Shown here: piece by piece, positions 1-8,678 of the stretch
How positions within the stretch are numbered: position 1 is the stretch's first letter
How the letters are laid out: each line of letters starts with the position of its first letter
Assembly: GCF_000153485.2 (NCBI RefSeq)
Contig: NC_018721.1
Location: 1,674,001 to 1,738,000 of the forward strand
Origin: Psychroflexus torquis ATCC 700755
GTDB lineage: Bacteria > Bacteroidota > Bacteroidia > Flavobacteriales > Flavobacteriaceae
Reading direction: 5' to 3'
Length of the DNA: 64,000 bases
Notes under the pieces: model-generated
Told to the model about the DNA's origin: nothing
What the model saw: the letters and a program-made list of their open reading frames with translations, nothing else
Database searches by the model: none
Position numbers and translations under genes: made by a program

Positions 1-142
1 TTAGAGAATGTAGATTAGCAATAAATAGAAACGACTCATTCTTTGGAGAATTAGCCATTTCGATAGCAGGGATAATTGCCCCTAATAAATTTCCCAAATG
101 TGGAGTCCCAGTGCTCTGGACACCCGTTAATATTCTAGACAT
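1..142 (-). CDS. trpS: Tryptophan--tRNA ligase, N-terminal part (runs off the window)
   Basis: Reading the minus strand from an ATG at 142 gives MSRILTGVQSTGTPHLGN and continues with LLGAIIPAIEMA without a stop to the window edge (47 codons). Class I tryptophanyl-tRNA synthetases start this way: the TPHLGN stretch at about residues 13-18 is the HIGH-type ATP-binding signature. The enzyme charges tRNA-Trp in the cytoplasm. Only the N-terminal part of the Rossmann fold is present; the KMSKS motif must lie outside the window. The gene is divergent from plsC. Identification rests on the signature and overall wording of the N-terminus and is quite secure. Confidence 0.92.
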   Translation of the reverse strand, partial: MSRILTGVQSTGTPHLGNLLGAIIPAIEMANSPKNESFLFIANLHSL

Positions 143-167
143 AAAATGGATATATTACAAATTGAGT

Positions 168-175
168 CAAAGATA
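168..175 (-). promoter_or_regulatory. Possible -7 element for trpS
   Basis: On the minus strand this reads TATCTTTG, matching the Bacteroidota -7 consensus TAnnTTTG, 26 bases before the trpS ATG. I do not see a TTG at the usual 19-base spacing, so this is a weak candidate. Confidence 0.3.
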
Positions 176-222
176 AATGTTTTGTTCAACCGAACCCATT
201 CAATTTATTAAATTTGCCATCT

Positions 223-960
223 ATGACATGGATTAAGAATATTTTGATAGTTGTTTGGAGGATTTGGTTTTACGTCATTGTGTTTATAACCCTTGTAATT
301 CTATTGCCTTTTCTACTCGTCACCACATCAAAAGAAAAATGGTATCCTGGTACCTTCCGTATTGGTAAATTTTGGGCGACCATCGTATTATATGGCATGG
401 GCTTTTTTCCAAAAGTAACCTACAATACTCATCTCGATAAGCGAAAGAGCTATATGCTCACCGCTAACCACTCGAGTATGATCGATATTATGATGATGAT
501 CTATGTCTCCAAAACTCCTTTTGTATTCATCGGAAAGGGAGAATTAGCAAGACTTCCTGTTTTTGGATTGATCTTTAAACGCTCTTGTATCTTGGTCAAC
601 AGAGGAAATGCAAAAAGCAGAAAAAATGCTTTTGTTGAAGCCCAAAGACGCCTAAAAAATGGGGTTAGTATCTGTATTTTCCCTGAAGGTGGCGTCCCCG
701 ATGATATTACAAAGGTTCTAGATGAATTTAAAGACGGTGCCTTTCGACTCTCCATAGAGCATCAAATTCCTATTGTGCCCATCTCATTTCCCGATAGTAA
801 AAAAAGATTCCGCTATTGCTTTACCTCAGGAAGTCCAGGTGTTTTAAGAGCTGTTGTTCACCCTCTAATTCATACCAAAGGAGTTGAACTCACTTTTAAA
901 AACCGTAAGCGTCTTAAACAAGAAACTGCTGAAGCTATAGCCTCCAAACTTTACTGGTAA
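223..960 (+). CDS. plsC: 1-acyl-sn-glycerol-3-phosphate acyltransferase (PlsC)
   Basis: This membrane enzyme acylates lysophosphatidic acid to phosphatidic acid in phospholipid synthesis. The protein (245 residues from the ATG at 223; a TTG at 214 would add three) begins with a hydrophobic helix at about residues 5-35. It then shows the acyltransferase motif I NHSSMID (HX4D, catalytic His near residue 83) and motif III FPEGG near residue 150. Length and motif order are normal for the family. I prefer ATG 223 because TTG 214 is less common and gives no extra recognisable sequence. It stands alone, divergent from trpS, and is followed by a degenerate stretch and an insertion sequence. Confidence 0.9.
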   Translation: MTWIKNILIVVWRIWFYVIVFITLVILLPFLLVTTSKEKWYPGTFRIGKFWATIVLYGMGFFPKVTYNTHLDKRKSYMLTANHSSMIDIMMMIYVSKTPFVFIGKGELARLPVFGLIFKRSCILVNRGNAKSRKNAFVEAQRRLKNGVSICIFPEGGVPDDITKVLDEFKDGAFRLSIEHQIPIVPISFPDSKKRFRYCFTSGSPGVLRAVVHPLIHTKGVELTFKNRKRLKQETAEAIASKLYW

Positions 961-1178
961 CACTTACTTCCTATTATATTTACGCTAAGCTTTTGATATG
1001 GCATAATGCCAAGTTATCTTAGGAATAGTATACAAATTGAAAATGAAGATAGGTTTTATGTTGATTTATCCATTAATTATAGAACATCATAAGTAGAGTT
1101 TTTTAATAAAAATCAAACAATTGATTTAAATGAACCTGGGATCTTTAAGATGTTGCAAAACTCGAACTTTATCAATTC

Positions 1179-1316
1179 CATAGTGGCCCAAGCATCGGTT
1201 ATTCTATGTTTGCTTCTGATAATCATAAAGAATCTGTTAGATTTTAGATAAGTGACGACATAAACTCCTCCACTAATACCTGGGATCCTGACTATTTGAT
1301 AGTATGGAAAAACTGA
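1179..1316 (+). pseudogene. Short coding remnant, unrecognised
   Basis: The stretch 961-1342 carries no intact gene. Within it one frame reads HSGPSIGYSMFASDNHKE, then a stop, then NSSTNTWDPDYLIVWKN and a second stop. The amino-acid texture looks like a decayed gene rather than random sequence, but I cannot name a family. It lies immediately beside the left end of the ISL3-like element, which may have helped to destroy it. Confidence 0.3.
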
Positions 1317-1400
1317 AAACCACTTGAAATTTCAAGCAATCTTGGGTCAAGATTTATTTTAGGGGGATTCGTTTATCTTAGCCTTATAAAATAATAGAAT

Positions 1401-1742
1401 TTGAGTCTAGATTTAGTTAGTTATTTATTGCCAAAAGGCATCTTAGAGTACTTTGATATTATAAAACATGAGTCTACTGAGGATAAGATTCATTTCTATT
1501 TGGAAGAGAAGAATACACTACCCCAAGACTATGAATCGGAACTCTCTCATTCCAAAGGTTTCTCCCCTGAAATAATAATTGAGGATTTTCCACTCAGAGG
1601 AAAATCAGTATTACTTCACATAAAACGGAGGCGCTGGACGCTTGTTGATACAGGTAAGATTGTAAAAAGGGATTGGAATTTAATAGCAAAAGGCACTCGT
1701 ATCACCAGCGAGTTTGCCTCTTTTTTAAAAGGTATCGCTTGA
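1401..1742 (+). CDS. ISAon1-type transposase N-region protein
   Basis: A 113-residue protein preceding the DDE transposase in a different frame (start TTG at 1401, just after an in-frame stop at 1395). It resembles the separate N-region proteins that accompany ISAon1/ISL3-type transposases in Bacteroidota and presumably carries the DNA-binding part; it ends with a basic stretch around IKRRRW. Ten bases separate its stop from the GTG of the next frame, so the two may act as separate subunits or be joined by ribosomal frameshifting. Which of these holds cannot be told from the sequence. Confidence 0.7.
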   Translation: MSLDLVSYLLPKGILEYFDIIKHESTEDKIHFYLEEKNTLPQDYESELSHSKGFSPEIIIEDFPLRGKSVLLHIKRRRWTLVDTGKIVKRDWNLIAKGTRITSEFASFLKGIA

Positions 1743-1752
1743 TACCCATGCT

Positions 1753-2721
1753 GTGAGTGCCAAGCGTTTTGGAGATTATTATAAAATCAATGGTAGGATT
1801 CTTCAATATCATTACAAAAACCATCTTAGCGATTTTAAAGATTGGATACAAAAAGAACATGCACAAGATTGGCTACTCTACCCAGAGAATATCGGCACAT
1901 ATTTAAGTCTAGACGAAACCTCTTTATCTAATGGTGAGCTATACACCATCTTAACCAACAAGAATGCTCAGGGTAAAAAAGGGAGTATAGTTGCTATTGT
2001 AAAAGGAACCAGAGCCATTGATGTCATTAATATACTCAATAAGATCCCTCTAGAGAGACGAAATGTGGTAGAAGAAGTTACAGTTGATATGGCAGGTAGC
2101 ATGAATTTAATTGCTAAAAAATGTTTTCCTAAAACAGAACTAGTTACCGATAGATTTCATGTCCAAAAATTAGCCTCAGAAGCAGTACAAGAAGAGCGTA
2201 TACGATTAAGGTGGGAAATCATGGAGCAGGAAAACAGCGATATACTAGAGGCTCGTAAGAAAGGACGTACATATAAGTTTGAACTTCTGGGCAATGGAGA
2301 TACGCACAAACAACTACTCGCTAGAAGCAGATATTTATTGTTCAAATCCAAAACAAAATGGACAGTAAGACAGAGAGAAAGGGCTGAAATTCTATTTAAA
2401 TTATACCCAAGCATTGAAAAAGCATACAATTTAGCGCAAGGATTAACCTATATCTTTGAAAACAATACACATAAAGATGTTGCCAGATTAAAGTTAGCAC
2501 ATTGGTATGATAAAGTTGAAAAATCTCAGTTCAAATCATTTAGTACGATTGCCAGGTCTATCCAAATGCATTATGTACCCATATTGAACTACTTCAATAA
2601 TAGAAGCACAAACGCTTCAGCAGAATCTTTTAATGCCAAAATTAAAGAGTTCAGAGCACAGTTTAGAGGCGTTAGAGATGTGAAATTCTTTCTATATAGA
2701 TTAACTAAATTATTTGCTTAA
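1753..2721 (+). CDS. ISL3-type DDE transposase
   Basis: A 322-residue transposase that catalyses cut-and-paste movement of the surrounding element. The DDE triad is visible as YLSLDETSLS near residue 52, VTDRFHVQKL near residue 132 and the final E in NASAESFNAKIKEFR near residue 290, the arrangement of the DDE_Tnp_ISL3 family. The frame is open from a GTG at 1753 that follows the N-region gene with 10 bases between. It looks full length and intact, so the element may still be active. Confidence 0.85.
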   Translation: MSAKRFGDYYKINGRILQYHYKNHLSDFKDWIQKEHAQDWLLYPENIGTYLSLDETSLSNGELYTILTNKNAQGKKGSIVAIVKGTRAIDVINILNKIPLERRNVVEEVTVDMAGSMNLIAKKCFPKTELVTDRFHVQKLASEAVQEERIRLRWEIMEQENSDILEARKKGRTYKFELLGNGDTHKQLLARSRYLLFKSKTKWTVRQRERAEILFKLYPSIEKAYNLAQGLTYIFENNTHKDVARLKLAHWYDKVEKSQFKSFSTIARSIQMHYVPILNYFNNRSTNASAESFNAKIKEFRAQFRGVRDVKFFLYRLTKLFA

Positions 2722-2777
2722 TCGAGACTGCTCCCCTAAAATATTGTTTGATCCGCAATCTTTCCATTCTGGCTATA

Positions 2778-3257
2778 TCAAGGCTTTTTATTCTTTAGAA
2801 CTAACGCGATGATTGCCGAAAAGAAAACTCCAGATCCTAAGTTATTAAAAATCGCTTGACTGATATAGCTGTTGAGATTGTAAATTTGTTCTAAGCCTTC
2901 CCTCGGAATCCCTTGCGCTGCTCTTACCTCTACAATATTTGAAAAGAATTCTGGGGTCACAAGTTCTACCATGGTGTAAACAGATGCTGGAGACAAGCCT
3001 CCAATTACCGCTGAAAGGACTACACCTGAAATAAATGCCTTTTGCCAGGTAATTTCACCTTTGTAATAACGCTCTCGCTTTTCACGTATCGCTAACACAT
3101 ACACCAAAATTTGAGGAACCATCAGCCAGAACGAAAATATAGCTTGACTACTGACGTGTTCATCATGGTAGCCTAAGTATTTTTCTAAATAAACCCAAGC
3201 GATACTAATAGCCGTGTATACAGAAGCCCACTTTAATTCAATTTCAAATTTCTTCAT
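2778..3257 (-). CDS. DUF4199-type small membrane protein
   Basis: A 159-residue integral membrane protein. It has hydrophobic segments at about residues 10-28, 40-57, 74-92 and 133-155, with a charged cytoplasmic stretch REKRERYYKGE near residue 60. The pattern (FEIELKWASVYT start, KGEITWQKAF then a glycine-rich helix) is that of DUF4199 proteins of Bacteroidota, whose function is unknown. It sits 15 bases downstream of secA on the same strand and may share its transcript. Confidence 0.75.
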   Translation of the reverse strand: MKKFEIELKWASVYTAISIAWVYLEKYLGYHDEHVSSQAIFSFWLMVPQILVYVLAIREKRERYYKGEITWQKAFISGVVLSAVIGGLSPASVYTMVELVTPEFFSNIVEVRAAQGIPREGLEQIYNLNSYISQAIFNNLGSGVFFSAIIALVLKNKKP

Positions 3258-3272
3258 CCTTGAATCTTGACA

Positions 3273-6200
3273 TTAATGGTTCATCAATACCCACTCTCCT
3301 TTATCGATTAAAGGAATCGCTTGCTTATACTTCATGGATTTTTCTTCTCCAGAACCCACATGCTTTATAGTCACTTTATCATTTCTCCCAATTTTTGGCT
3401 GCTCTCTAACAATGGTTTCGACAACCTGCTGTTGTTGGCTAGCCTGAGCACCAGCCTTTCTAGATTGAGCTGCACGCTCGTCTAAATTTTGGATCTCTTC
3501 TTTTTCTGTCTGTAGCTGCTCTTTGGAATTTCGCTGCCTAGCCTCGGTGATTTGATCTGGTTCACGCTGCGGTAACTCTCCTTTCAACAAGAAAGAAATC
3601 ACCTCTTTATTCACCTCTTCAATCATGACTTTAAAAAGTTCAAAAGCTTCGAACTTATAGATCAATAAAGGGTCTTTTTGTTCGTGAACAGCCAATTGAA
3701 CACTTTGCTTTAACTCATCCATTTTACGAAGGTGGTTTTTCCAAGCTTCATCGATAATGGCTAAAGAAATATTCTTTTCAAAGTCTGTAATCAAGTCTTT
3801 ACCTTCAGTTTCGTAAGCTCTCTTTAAGTTTGTAACGACTTGAAGTGTCTTTTGGCCATCGGTAAATGGAACTGCAATACGTTCAAATTTTTCTCCCCGC
3901 TTCTCAAACACTTGTTTGATCACTGGAAAAGCCTCTTCAGCATTGTTTATCATCTTAGCTTTGTAGTTTTCATAAGCTTGTTTATAAACAATTCCAGCCG
4001 TTTTTTGAACAGGTTGTTTTTCAAATTCTGCTTTAGATACTGGAGAGTTCATCGAAAAGAAACGAATCAACTCAAACTCAAAGTTTTCAAAGTCAGTATT
4101 GGCATTATTGAAATCTGTGATCACCTCGGCAGTGTCGAAAATCATATTGGCAATATCGATTCTCAATCGCTCACCATAAAGTGCGTTATAACGTCTCTTA
4201 TAGATAACTTCTCTTTGAGCGTTCATCACATCATCATACTCCAGCAAACGCTTACGGATGCCGAAGTTGTTTTCTTCTACTTTTTTCTGAGCGCGTTCTA
4301 TAGATTTTGAGATCATAGAATGCTGGATCACTTCTCCCTCTTCCAAGCCCATTCTATCCATCAATTTGGCAATCTTCTCACTACCAAATAAACGCATCAA
4401 ATTATCTTCTAGGGATACATAAAACTGAGAGCTTCCTGGGTCTCCTTGACGACCAGCACGTCCTCTCAACTGTCTATCGACACGTCTAGAATCGTGGCGC
4501 TCTGTACCGATGATAGCTAAACCACCAGCATCTTTTACATCTTTAGACAATTTAATATCCGTACCACGGCCAGCCATATTGGTTGCTATAGTTACAATAC
4601 CTCCTTTACCAGCTTCCGCGACAATGTCTGCTTCGCGTTTGTGCAATTTAGCATTCAATACATTATGGGGAACCGAGCGTAATTTCAACATACGACTCAG
4701 TAATTCTGAAATTTCTACAGAAGTAGTTCCTATTAATATAGGTCTGCCTTTTGCCGAAAGTAATGCCACTTCGTCGATAATGGCATTGTATTTTTCACGC
4801 TTAGTCTTAAAGACTTTGTCTTGTTTATCGTCTCTAGAGATGGGCTTATTAGTTGGAATTTCCATGACATCCAACTTGTAGATCTCCCAGAATTCTCCAG
4901 CTTCCGTCATTGCTGTACCCGTCATCCCAGATAACTTGTTGTACATTCTAAAGTAATTCTGAAGTGTTACCGTAGCAAATGTTTGGGTTGCATCTTCAAT
5001 CTTTACATTTTCTTTGGCTTCAATCGCTTGATGAAGACCATCAGAATAACGACGCCCGTCCATAATCCTACCGGTTTGCTCATCCACAATTTTCACCTTG
5101 TTTTCCATCACCACATATTCGGTGTCTTTTTCAAACAAGGTATAGGCTTTCAGCAACTGTCTTAGCGTATGGATTCGTTCACTCTTAATGCTAAAATCTC
5201 TATATAACTCTTCTTTTTTCTCTGCTTCTTCTTCTTTAAGTAAACCTTGCTTTTCGATTTGAGCGATTTCCACCCCGATTTCAGGCATTACAAAGAAGTC
5301 TTTATTATCCTCTCCAGAAAGGAAATCGATTCCTTTATCGGTCAGGTCTATCTGGTTGCTTTTCTCTTCAATAGTAAAATACAGTTCGGCATCAACCTTA
5401 TGCATTTCCCTATTGTTGTCTTGCATATAAAAGTTTTCAGTTTTCTGGAGCAATTGCTTCACCCCTTCTTCACTTAAAAATTTAATTAAGGCCTTATTTT
5501 TTGGCAAACCACGAAATACTCTCAGCAGTTGTAGTCCACCTTCTTTGGTTTCGCCTTCTTTGATCTGTTTTTTGGCTATTGCTAAAACACCAGTTAAGTG
5601 TTTACGTTGAACTTCAACAATTTGAGCAATTTGCGGTTTTAAATTTTCAAACTCATGCACGTCTCCTTTTGGGACCGGTCCAGAAATAATTAAAGGTGTT
5701 CTAGCATCATCGATCAACACAGAATCCACCTCATCCACAATCGCATAATGGTGTGGACGCTGTACCAAATCATCTGGAGAATGACTCATGTTATCTCTCA
5801 GATAATCAAAACCAAATTCGTTGTTGGTGCCATAGGTGATATCAGCATTATAAGCTTTCCGTCTAGCTTCGGAATTAGGCTTATAGTAGTCTATACAATC
5901 CACGCTTAAACCATGAAATTCAAACATAGGGGCCATCCAAGCACTATCTCTTTTAGCCAAGTAATCATTCACTGTAACTAAGTGAACGCCATCACCACTT
6001 AAAGCGTTTAGGTACATCGGCAAGGTCGCCACTAAGGTTTTACCTTCTCCCGTTTGCATTTCAGCAATTATGCCTTGGTGCATAGCAATACCTCCTATCA
6101 ATTGAACATCATAATGAATCATGTCCCAAGTAATTGGCTTACCAGCGGCATCCCAAGAATTATTCCAAATGGCTTTGTCGCCGTCTAGGCTCACATAGCC

Positions 6201-6632
6201 TTTGGAAGCTGAAAGTGTTCTGTCAAATTCTGTAGCACTGGCTTCTAGACTTGTATTATGAAAAAAACGTTTGGCAGTTTCTTTCACCGTCGCAAAAGCT
6301 TCAGGAAGAATATCATTAAGAACCTCTTCAGTCGTTTTATAAATTTCAGCCTTTAAATCATCGATTTCACCATAAAAGTTTTCTTTCACATCAATATCTG
6401 GCTCATCTTCAGCCTTCTCCTCAAGCGCATCGATTTGAGACTGCAAGTCTGCTGTGGCTTCTTTAATAATCGTCTTAAAACGAGAGGTGTTTTGACGGAG
6501 TTCGTCTATGCTTAGCGCTTCAAACTGACTTTCGAAACTTTTGATTTGATCAACAATTGGAGTAATAGCTTTAAGATCTTTCTTGGTCTTATCGCCTACA
6601 AATACTTTTAATACAGAATCTAAAACACCCAT
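3273..6632 (-). CDS. secA: Protein translocase ATPase SecA
   Basis: SecA is the ATPase motor that pushes preproteins through SecYEG at the inner membrane. The 1119-residue protein has an insert-rich N-terminus, Walker A MQTGEGKTL at about residues 192-200, the DEAD-like VDEVDSVLIDDA, and the helicase motif VI region RQLRGRAGRQGDPGSS. Bacteroidota SecA proteins are longer than the E. coli protein (about 900), as here. The C-terminus ends in KGEWVLMNH with no cysteine cluster, so the zinc-binding SecB-interaction motif is absent, as usual in this phylum. Start ATG at 6632. It is separated from the upstream DUF2795 gene by a terminator, implying its own promoter. Confidence 0.97.
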   Translation of the reverse strand: MGVLDSVLKVFVGDKTKKDLKAITPIVDQIKSFESQFEALSIDELRQNTSRFKTIIKEATADLQSQIDALEEKAEDEPDIDVKENFYGEIDDLKAEIYKTTEEVLNDILPEAFATVKETAKRFFHNTSLEASATEFDRTLSASKGYVSLDGDKAIWNNSWDAAGKPITWDMIHYDVQLIGGIAMHQGIIAEMQTGEGKTLVATLPMYLNALSGDGVHLVTVNDYLAKRDSAWMAPMFEFHGLSVDCIDYYKPNSEARRKAYNADITYGTNNEFGFDYLRDNMSHSPDDLVQRPHHYAIVDEVDSVLIDDARTPLIISGPVPKGDVHEFENLKPQIAQIVEVQRKHLTGVLAIAKKQIKEGETKEGGLQLLRVFRGLPKNKALIKFLSEEGVKQLLQKTENFYMQDNNREMHKVDAELYFTIEEKSNQIDLTDKGIDFLSGEDNKDFFVMPEIGVEIAQIEKQGLLKEEEAEKKEELYRDFSIKSERIHTLRQLLKAYTLFEKDTEYVVMENKVKIVDEQTGRIMDGRRYSDGLHQAIEAKENVKIEDATQTFATVTLQNYFRMYNKLSGMTGTAMTEAGEFWEIYKLDVMEIPTNKPISRDDKQDKVFKTKREKYNAIIDEVALLSAKGRPILIGTTSVEISELLSRMLKLRSVPHNVLNAKLHKREADIVAEAGKGGIVTIATNMAGRGTDIKLSKDVKDAGGLAIIGTERHDSRRVDRQLRGRAGRQGDPGSSQFYVSLEDNLMRLFGSEKIAKLMDRMGLEEGEVIQHSMISKSIERAQKKVEENNFGIRKRLLEYDDVMNAQREVIYKRRYNALYGERLRIDIANMIFDTAEVITDFNNANTDFENFEFELIRFFSMNSPVSKAEFEKQPVQKTAGIVYKQAYENYKAKMINNAEEAFPVIKQVFEKRGEKFERIAVPFTDGQKTLQVVTNLKRAYETEGKDLITDFEKNISLAIIDEAWKNHLRKMDELKQSVQLAVHEQKDPLLIYKFEAFELFKVMIEEVNKEVISFLLKGELPQREPDQITEARQRNSKEQLQTEKEEIQNLDERAAQSRKAGAQASQQQQVVETIVREQPKIGRNDKVTIKHVGSGEEKSMKYKQAIPLIDKGEWVLMNH

Positions 6633-6657
6633 ATGTGGTTTTATTAATTTAGTAATC

Positions 6658-6665
6658 CAAAGGTA
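6658..6665 (-). promoter_or_regulatory. Possible -7 element for secA
   Basis: The minus strand reads TACCTTTG (fits TAnnTTTG) 25 bases before the secA ATG and just after the upstream terminator. No convincing TTG lies 19 bases upstream because that position is occupied by the terminator T-run. Confidence 0.35.
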
Positions 6666-6669
6666 ACGA

Positions 6670-6697
6670 AAAAAAAAAGTCTCTTTACGAGACTTTT
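6670..6697 (-). terminator. Rho-independent terminator after the DUF2795 gene
   Basis: A perfect 9-base stem AAAAGTCTC / GAGACTTTT with a 5-base loop, followed on the minus strand by a run of about ten T. It ends the DUF2795 transcript just before the secA leader. Confidence 0.8.
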
Positions 6698-6721
6698 AGT
6701 GTGAATTTGAGAAAAGGAAAG

Positions 6722-6943
6722 TTAATATTCGTCTTCGTTCCAAAGATAATCGTCATCTGTGGGATAATCTGGCCAGATTTCCTCTATAGAGTCGTACGTG
6801 TCGCCTTCATCTTCTATGGATTGTAAATTTTCTACAACCTCAAGTGGTGCACCAGTTCGTATGGCATAATCAATCAATTCATCTTTGGTTGCTGGCCAAG
6901 GGGCATCACTTAGGTAGGAAGCAAGTTCTAAAGTCCAATACAT
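6722..6943 (-). CDS. DUF2795 domain protein
   Basis: A 73-residue acidic protein starting MYWTLELASYLSDAPWPATK with a tail of Asp, Glu and Tyr. The fold predicted for DUF2795 is a small helical domain; its role is not known. Proteins of this size with the conserved LSDAPWPATKDELIDYA stretch are common close to secA in Bacteroidota. It is a monocistronic unit here: a good promoter lies directly upstream and a terminator directly downstream. Confidence 0.85.
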   Translation of the reverse strand: MYWTLELASYLSDAPWPATKDELIDYAIRTGAPLEVVENLQSIEDEGDTYDSIEEIWPDYPTDDDYLWNEDEY

Positions 6944-6965
6944 TGTAAGGATATTTTAATTTTTG

Positions 6966-6996
6966 CAAATGTAATTTTTTTAGCTAAACGGTCAAC
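6966..6996 (-). promoter_or_regulatory. Bacteroidota-type promoter for the DUF2795 gene
   Basis: On the minus strand a TTG (bases 6995-6993) is followed after 19 bases by TACATTTG (6973-6966), matching the TTG-N19-TAnnTTTG consensus of the phylum. It lies 23 bases before the start codon. Confidence 0.7.
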
Positions 6997-7260
6997 ATTT
7001 TTAAGAATTATTTCAACCTAAAATTTAGCTAAGCCTCTGATTTCAAAATGCTTTTGAATTTGATCATTTCAAATTTCAAATTTAGTAGTTAAAGGATTTT
7101 AAATTTAGTTGCTTCTGAATATACTGGATGGTAAACGGAATAATTAATGTCGAATACTGAACACTGAATAACGAATGATGAACAGTGAATAGTCTTGAGA
7201 GGTGAGTGGTGAGTTAAAATAATTTTGAATTCTTAATTAAAAATTATTAATTTAACGAAT

Positions 7261-8500
7261 GTCCGTTCGAGTGAATTTTGCTTTTGAAAAAAGTGGGATT
7301 TGTATCGAGAACTCTTTTTAGCTCATAACTTCAAAGCACTTCTCGATACAATTTTCTGTCGAAAATCACTCGAAGTGACAAGTGAGTCGTGAGTCTTGAG
7401 AGGTGAACTGGTAGACTAGTGGCTGAGATCTCTCGTCACTGCGTTTCCCTCGAGATGACAATTGCAGCCTCGAGGCTTAAAGTTTCTCGAAAGCTAGGAA
7501 ACGGCCTACTAAATTAAGCCGTAAAAATTGAAGCAAAAGCCTCGTAAAATTTTAGACTGTTTGAAGCTGTTTTTTACAGCTGAGTTTCTAAAATTTAGAG
7601 GGTGAGCGATAATTTTAGGAAGAATTTCGTAAGCCTAGATTTTTTTGGTTCGTTTTTTCATCAATGGAAAAAATGAATGAAAGCACTAATTTTATCTAGA
7701 ACTCGATAAAACTCATAACTTCAAAGCACTTCTCGATACAATTTTCTAACGAAAATCACTCGAAGTGACAAGTGAGTCATGAGTGGTGAGAGGTGAACTG
7801 GTAGACTAGTGGCTGAGATCTCTCGTCACTGCGTTTCTGTCGGAATGACAATTTCAGCCTCGAGGCTTAAAGTTCCACGATACAAAGAAAACCGGCCTAC
7901 TAAATTAAGCCGTAAAAATTGAAGCAAAAGCCTCGCAAAATTTTAGACTGTTTGAAGCTGTTTTTACAGCTGAGTTTCTAAAATTTAGAGGGTGAGCGAT
8001 AATTTTAGGAAGAATTTCGTGAGCCTAGATTTTTTTGGTTCGTTTTTTCATCAATGGAAAAAATGAATGAAAGCACTAATTTTATCTAGAGCTCGTCTAA
8101 TCTCAAGACTTCAAAGCACTTCTCGATAAAATTTTCTATCGAAAATCACTCGAAGTGACAAGTGAGTCGTGAGTGGTGAGTCTTGAGAGGTGAACTGGTA
8201 GACTAGTGGCTGAGATCTCTCGTCACTGCGTTTCCCTCGAGATGACAATTGCAGCCTCGAGGCTTAAAGTTTCTCGAAAGCTAGGAAACGGCCTACTAAA
8301 TTAAGCCGTAAAAATTGAAGCAAAAGCCTCGTAAAATTTTAGACTGTTTGAAGCTGTTTTTACAGCTGAGTTTCTAAAATTTAGAGGGTGAGCGATAATT
8401 TTAGGAAGAATTTCGTGAGCCTAGTCTTTTTTGTTTCTCCCGACCCTTCGGGATTGGGCGATGCAAAAAAGAAAAGGAAAGTAATTTTATCTAAAGCTTA
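7261..8500. repeat. Three tandem units (390-bp period) of an intergenic repeat
   Basis: There is no gene between 6997 and 8671. Landmark words recur at a constant 390-base spacing: CGAAGTGACA occurs at 7371, 7761 and 8151. Each unit contains the same modules: a CTCGATA...CACTCGAAGTGACA block, an ATCTCTCGTCACTGCGTTTC block, a block with CGGC/GCCG arms, and a long hairpin with arms AAATTTTAGA / TCTAAAATTT enclosing AGCTGT / ACAGCT. The copies differ by scattered substitutions and small gaps. A tail module with GATTCCGCATCGCGG follows at about 8540. Reading frames inside are short and broken. Confidence 0.9.
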
Positions 8501-8678
8501 AATAAGCAGTTACGCTTAAAGCCAAAATACATCACCTAAAAAGATTCCGCATCGCGGCTATCACCTTGCACGGAATAACAAGTTTCTCGAAAGTTAGAAA
8601 ACGACCTATTGAATAAAGATTGCTGAATACAGAATAACGAATAAAAAATAACGAATAATGAACAGTGAATAATGCGAA

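Larger units (their letters stand above)
1343..2756 (+). mobile_element. ISL3-like (ISAon1-type) insertion sequence
   Basis: An element of about 1.4 kb with two transposase reading frames. Its ends are imperfect inverted repeats: the left end reads GGGTCAAGATTTATTTTAGG (from 1344) and the reverse complement of the right end reads GGATCAAACAATATTTTAGG (2735-2754), pointing inward. No clear target duplication was found. The two-frame organisation with a short N-region protein followed by a DDE domain is typical of the ISAon1-type elements of Bacteroidota. Exact ends are estimated. Confidence 0.75.

Noticed and set aside
501-755. Minus-strand frame inside plsC
   Set aside because: It is a shadow of the plsC gene with no recognisable protein features.
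3840-4310. Open frames antisense to secA (also at 4510-4881 and 5247-5477)
   Set aside because: They lie wholly inside the secA coding sequence, have no family resemblance, and arise from its codon bias.
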